A stretch of 64,000 bases of DNA, from positions 3,534,001-3,598,000 of the forward strand of contig NC_070561.1 of NCBI RefSeq assembly GCF_026914185.1. Reading direction: 5' to 3'. How positions within the stretch are numbered: the first letter of the stretch is position 1; each line of letters starts with the position of its first letter. Source of the DNA: Puccinia triticina (taxonomy: Eukaryota > Basidiomycota > Pucciniomycetes > Pucciniales > Pucciniaceae). This document shows positions 63,320 through 64,000 of this stretch, in pieces. A model generated the notes under the pieces. It saw only the letters and a list, made by a program, of their open reading frames with translations. It made no database searches and was not told where the DNA came from. A program made the translations under genes and the position numbers.

Positions 63320-63450
63320 GCGGCGGGTATCCGCTGATACCCGCGCGGGTATCCGCTCACACACGGTGGCATCCGCCAGCGGATGCGGATGCGGATGCCA
63401 AGAATGGGGGAAAAATGGCCTCGGATACCCAAACACGAGCGGGTATCCGG
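63320..63450. repeat. Right subterminal hAT repeats
   Basis: Repeats of GCGGGTATCCGC, GATACCCGC and GCGGATGCGGATGCGGATGC mirror the left side. Confidence 0.7.
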
Positions 63451-63495
63451 ATGTGAAATGGCCATCTCTACTTGGAGCCTCGCCGAGGGGGTGGG

Positions 63496-63619
63496 TGTTG
63501 TGACCGAGGTCACAGGTGTGTACTCGGCTGCGGCTCAGCCACCCGGAGGAGTGTACATCAGCCTCCTCCGGGCCCCACCAGGAGTAATCCATACCGTTTA
63601 CCACATACATGCTCCTATA
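63496..63619 (+). repeat. 3' LTR of the non-autonomous Copia-like element
   Basis: 124 bp, followed by the duplication GCTAT at 63620-63624. Confidence 0.85.
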
Positions 63620-63624
63620 GCTAT

Positions 63625-64000
63625 CAGCCCTACAAGATCACAATTGTTGTCAGCAGGGCTACTACATTAAGTAGAGCCCAGCTAAGTTTTTATGTTAAAA
63701 TAATTTAAAAATAAACTGCAGCGCAATGGCCCTGCATAAGTAAAAGATAAAATAAAAATAAATATTGTATTAAAATGTAATATTACATACAAGCACCGAC
63801 GCAAGAGCGCAGCGCCTTAGAAATGAAAAATAGAGACCAAACTATCTATCTCTAGCCCCCCAAAAGGTGTGTACTTTACAAAAAATAATGGGCTAGATCA
63901 CGGGGTAGCCCTAAATATGACCAAGATTGTGCACGCATGGTTCTAATAATTAACTGCGCGCGTGCTTGATCTAGTACTTAGAATTAAGGTTGGGTAGCAT
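63625..64000. other. Right edge of the window, nothing recognised
   Basis: AT-rich sequence without an open frame of note or a known repeat. Confidence 0.4.

Larger units (their letters stand above)
59732..63470 (+). mobile_element. Full-length hAT DNA transposon (TSD CTTGGAGC)
   Basis: The left end TAGAGATGGTCACTTTGCA (59732) and the inverse right end ...TGAAATGGCCATCTCTA (63470) are imperfect inverted repeats. The 8-bp duplication CTTGGAGC stands at 59724-59731 and 63471-63478. Both subterminal regions carry many GCGGGTATCCGC-type motifs. It contains a multi-exon transposase gene with one stop codon. It is inserted just before the polypurine tract of the Copia-like host. Confidence 0.95.
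49557..63619 (+). mobile_element. Non-autonomous Copia-like LTR element (TSD GCTAT) with nested Gypsy and hAT
   Basis: Equal 124-bp LTRs (49557-49680 and 63496-63619) begin TGTTGTGACC and end CTCCTATA, with four differences. They are flanked by GCTAT (49552-49556 and 63620-63624). GGTTACGAGCCC follows the 5' LTR at 49681, one base off the initiator tRNA-Met complement used by the Copia element at 42738-48484. A purine tract (GCCGAGGGGGTGGG) precedes the 3' LTR. Without the Gypsy (49834-58087) and hAT (59732-63470) insertions it is about 2.06 kb and lacks pol. Confidence 0.8.

Overview
This window is fungal nuclear DNA. The best fit is a rust fungus (Pucciniales, Puccinia-like). Introns are short (about 46 to 180 bp, mostly 55 to 105) with GTAAGT-type donors, and the sequence is packed with nested transposons (PIF/Harbinger, hAT, Ty3/Gypsy, Ty1/Copia and a split-direct-repeat retroelement). 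A few low-copy genes are spread between them. The genus is an inference from gene style; species cannot be named from the sequence alone.

Layout. 1-2404 is the right part of a PIF/Harbinger transposon (Myb/SANT-like gene plus a transposase missing its middle). 3164-14260 (minus) is one intact 20-exon gene for a Csf1/BLTP1-type bridge-like lipid transfer protein of about 3,234 residues; all 19 junctions keep one frame. 14675-15670 is a TA-flanked terminal-inverted-repeat element. 16413-17412 (minus) encodes a short three-RRM poly(A)-binding-like protein. 18344-19260 and 19511-20179 (both minus) encode a small cysteine-containing, probably secreted protein and a repeat-rich secreted protein.

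20983-38672 is a retroelement with A1...B1-A2-B2 split direct repeats (Ngaro/PAT-like architecture). It has a spliced gag-like ORF and an RT-RNase H ORF, but no tyrosine recombinase was found. It was entered by a non-autonomous Gypsy element (24548-35534, TSD ACGG) and, apparently earlier in its ORF1, by a solo-LTR-like sequence (about 22.4-23.9 kb). The Gypsy element was itself entered by a complete Harbinger transposon (27603-30682, TSD CAA) inside its gag.

39273-about 41740 (minus) is a multi-exon gene of unknown function, followed by a 135-bp MITE. 42738-48484 (minus) is a Copia element (TSD AAGGT) with an initiator-tRNA-Met half-tRNA primer site and two in-frame stops. 49557-63619 is a second nest: a short non-autonomous Copia-like element (TSD GCTAT) carrying a full Gypsy element (49834-58087, minus, TSD CCGG) and a full hAT element (59732-63470, TSD CTTGGAGC). 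The Gypsy element has a primer-binding region complementary to the whole 3' half of tRNA-Tyr, anticodon arm included.

The cellular genes have no operon-like relation to each other. The transposon genes work in sets: Harbinger transposase with its Myb-like partner, Gypsy Gag with Pol, and the Copia polyprotein. Terminal repeats and target duplications give a clear order of insertion.
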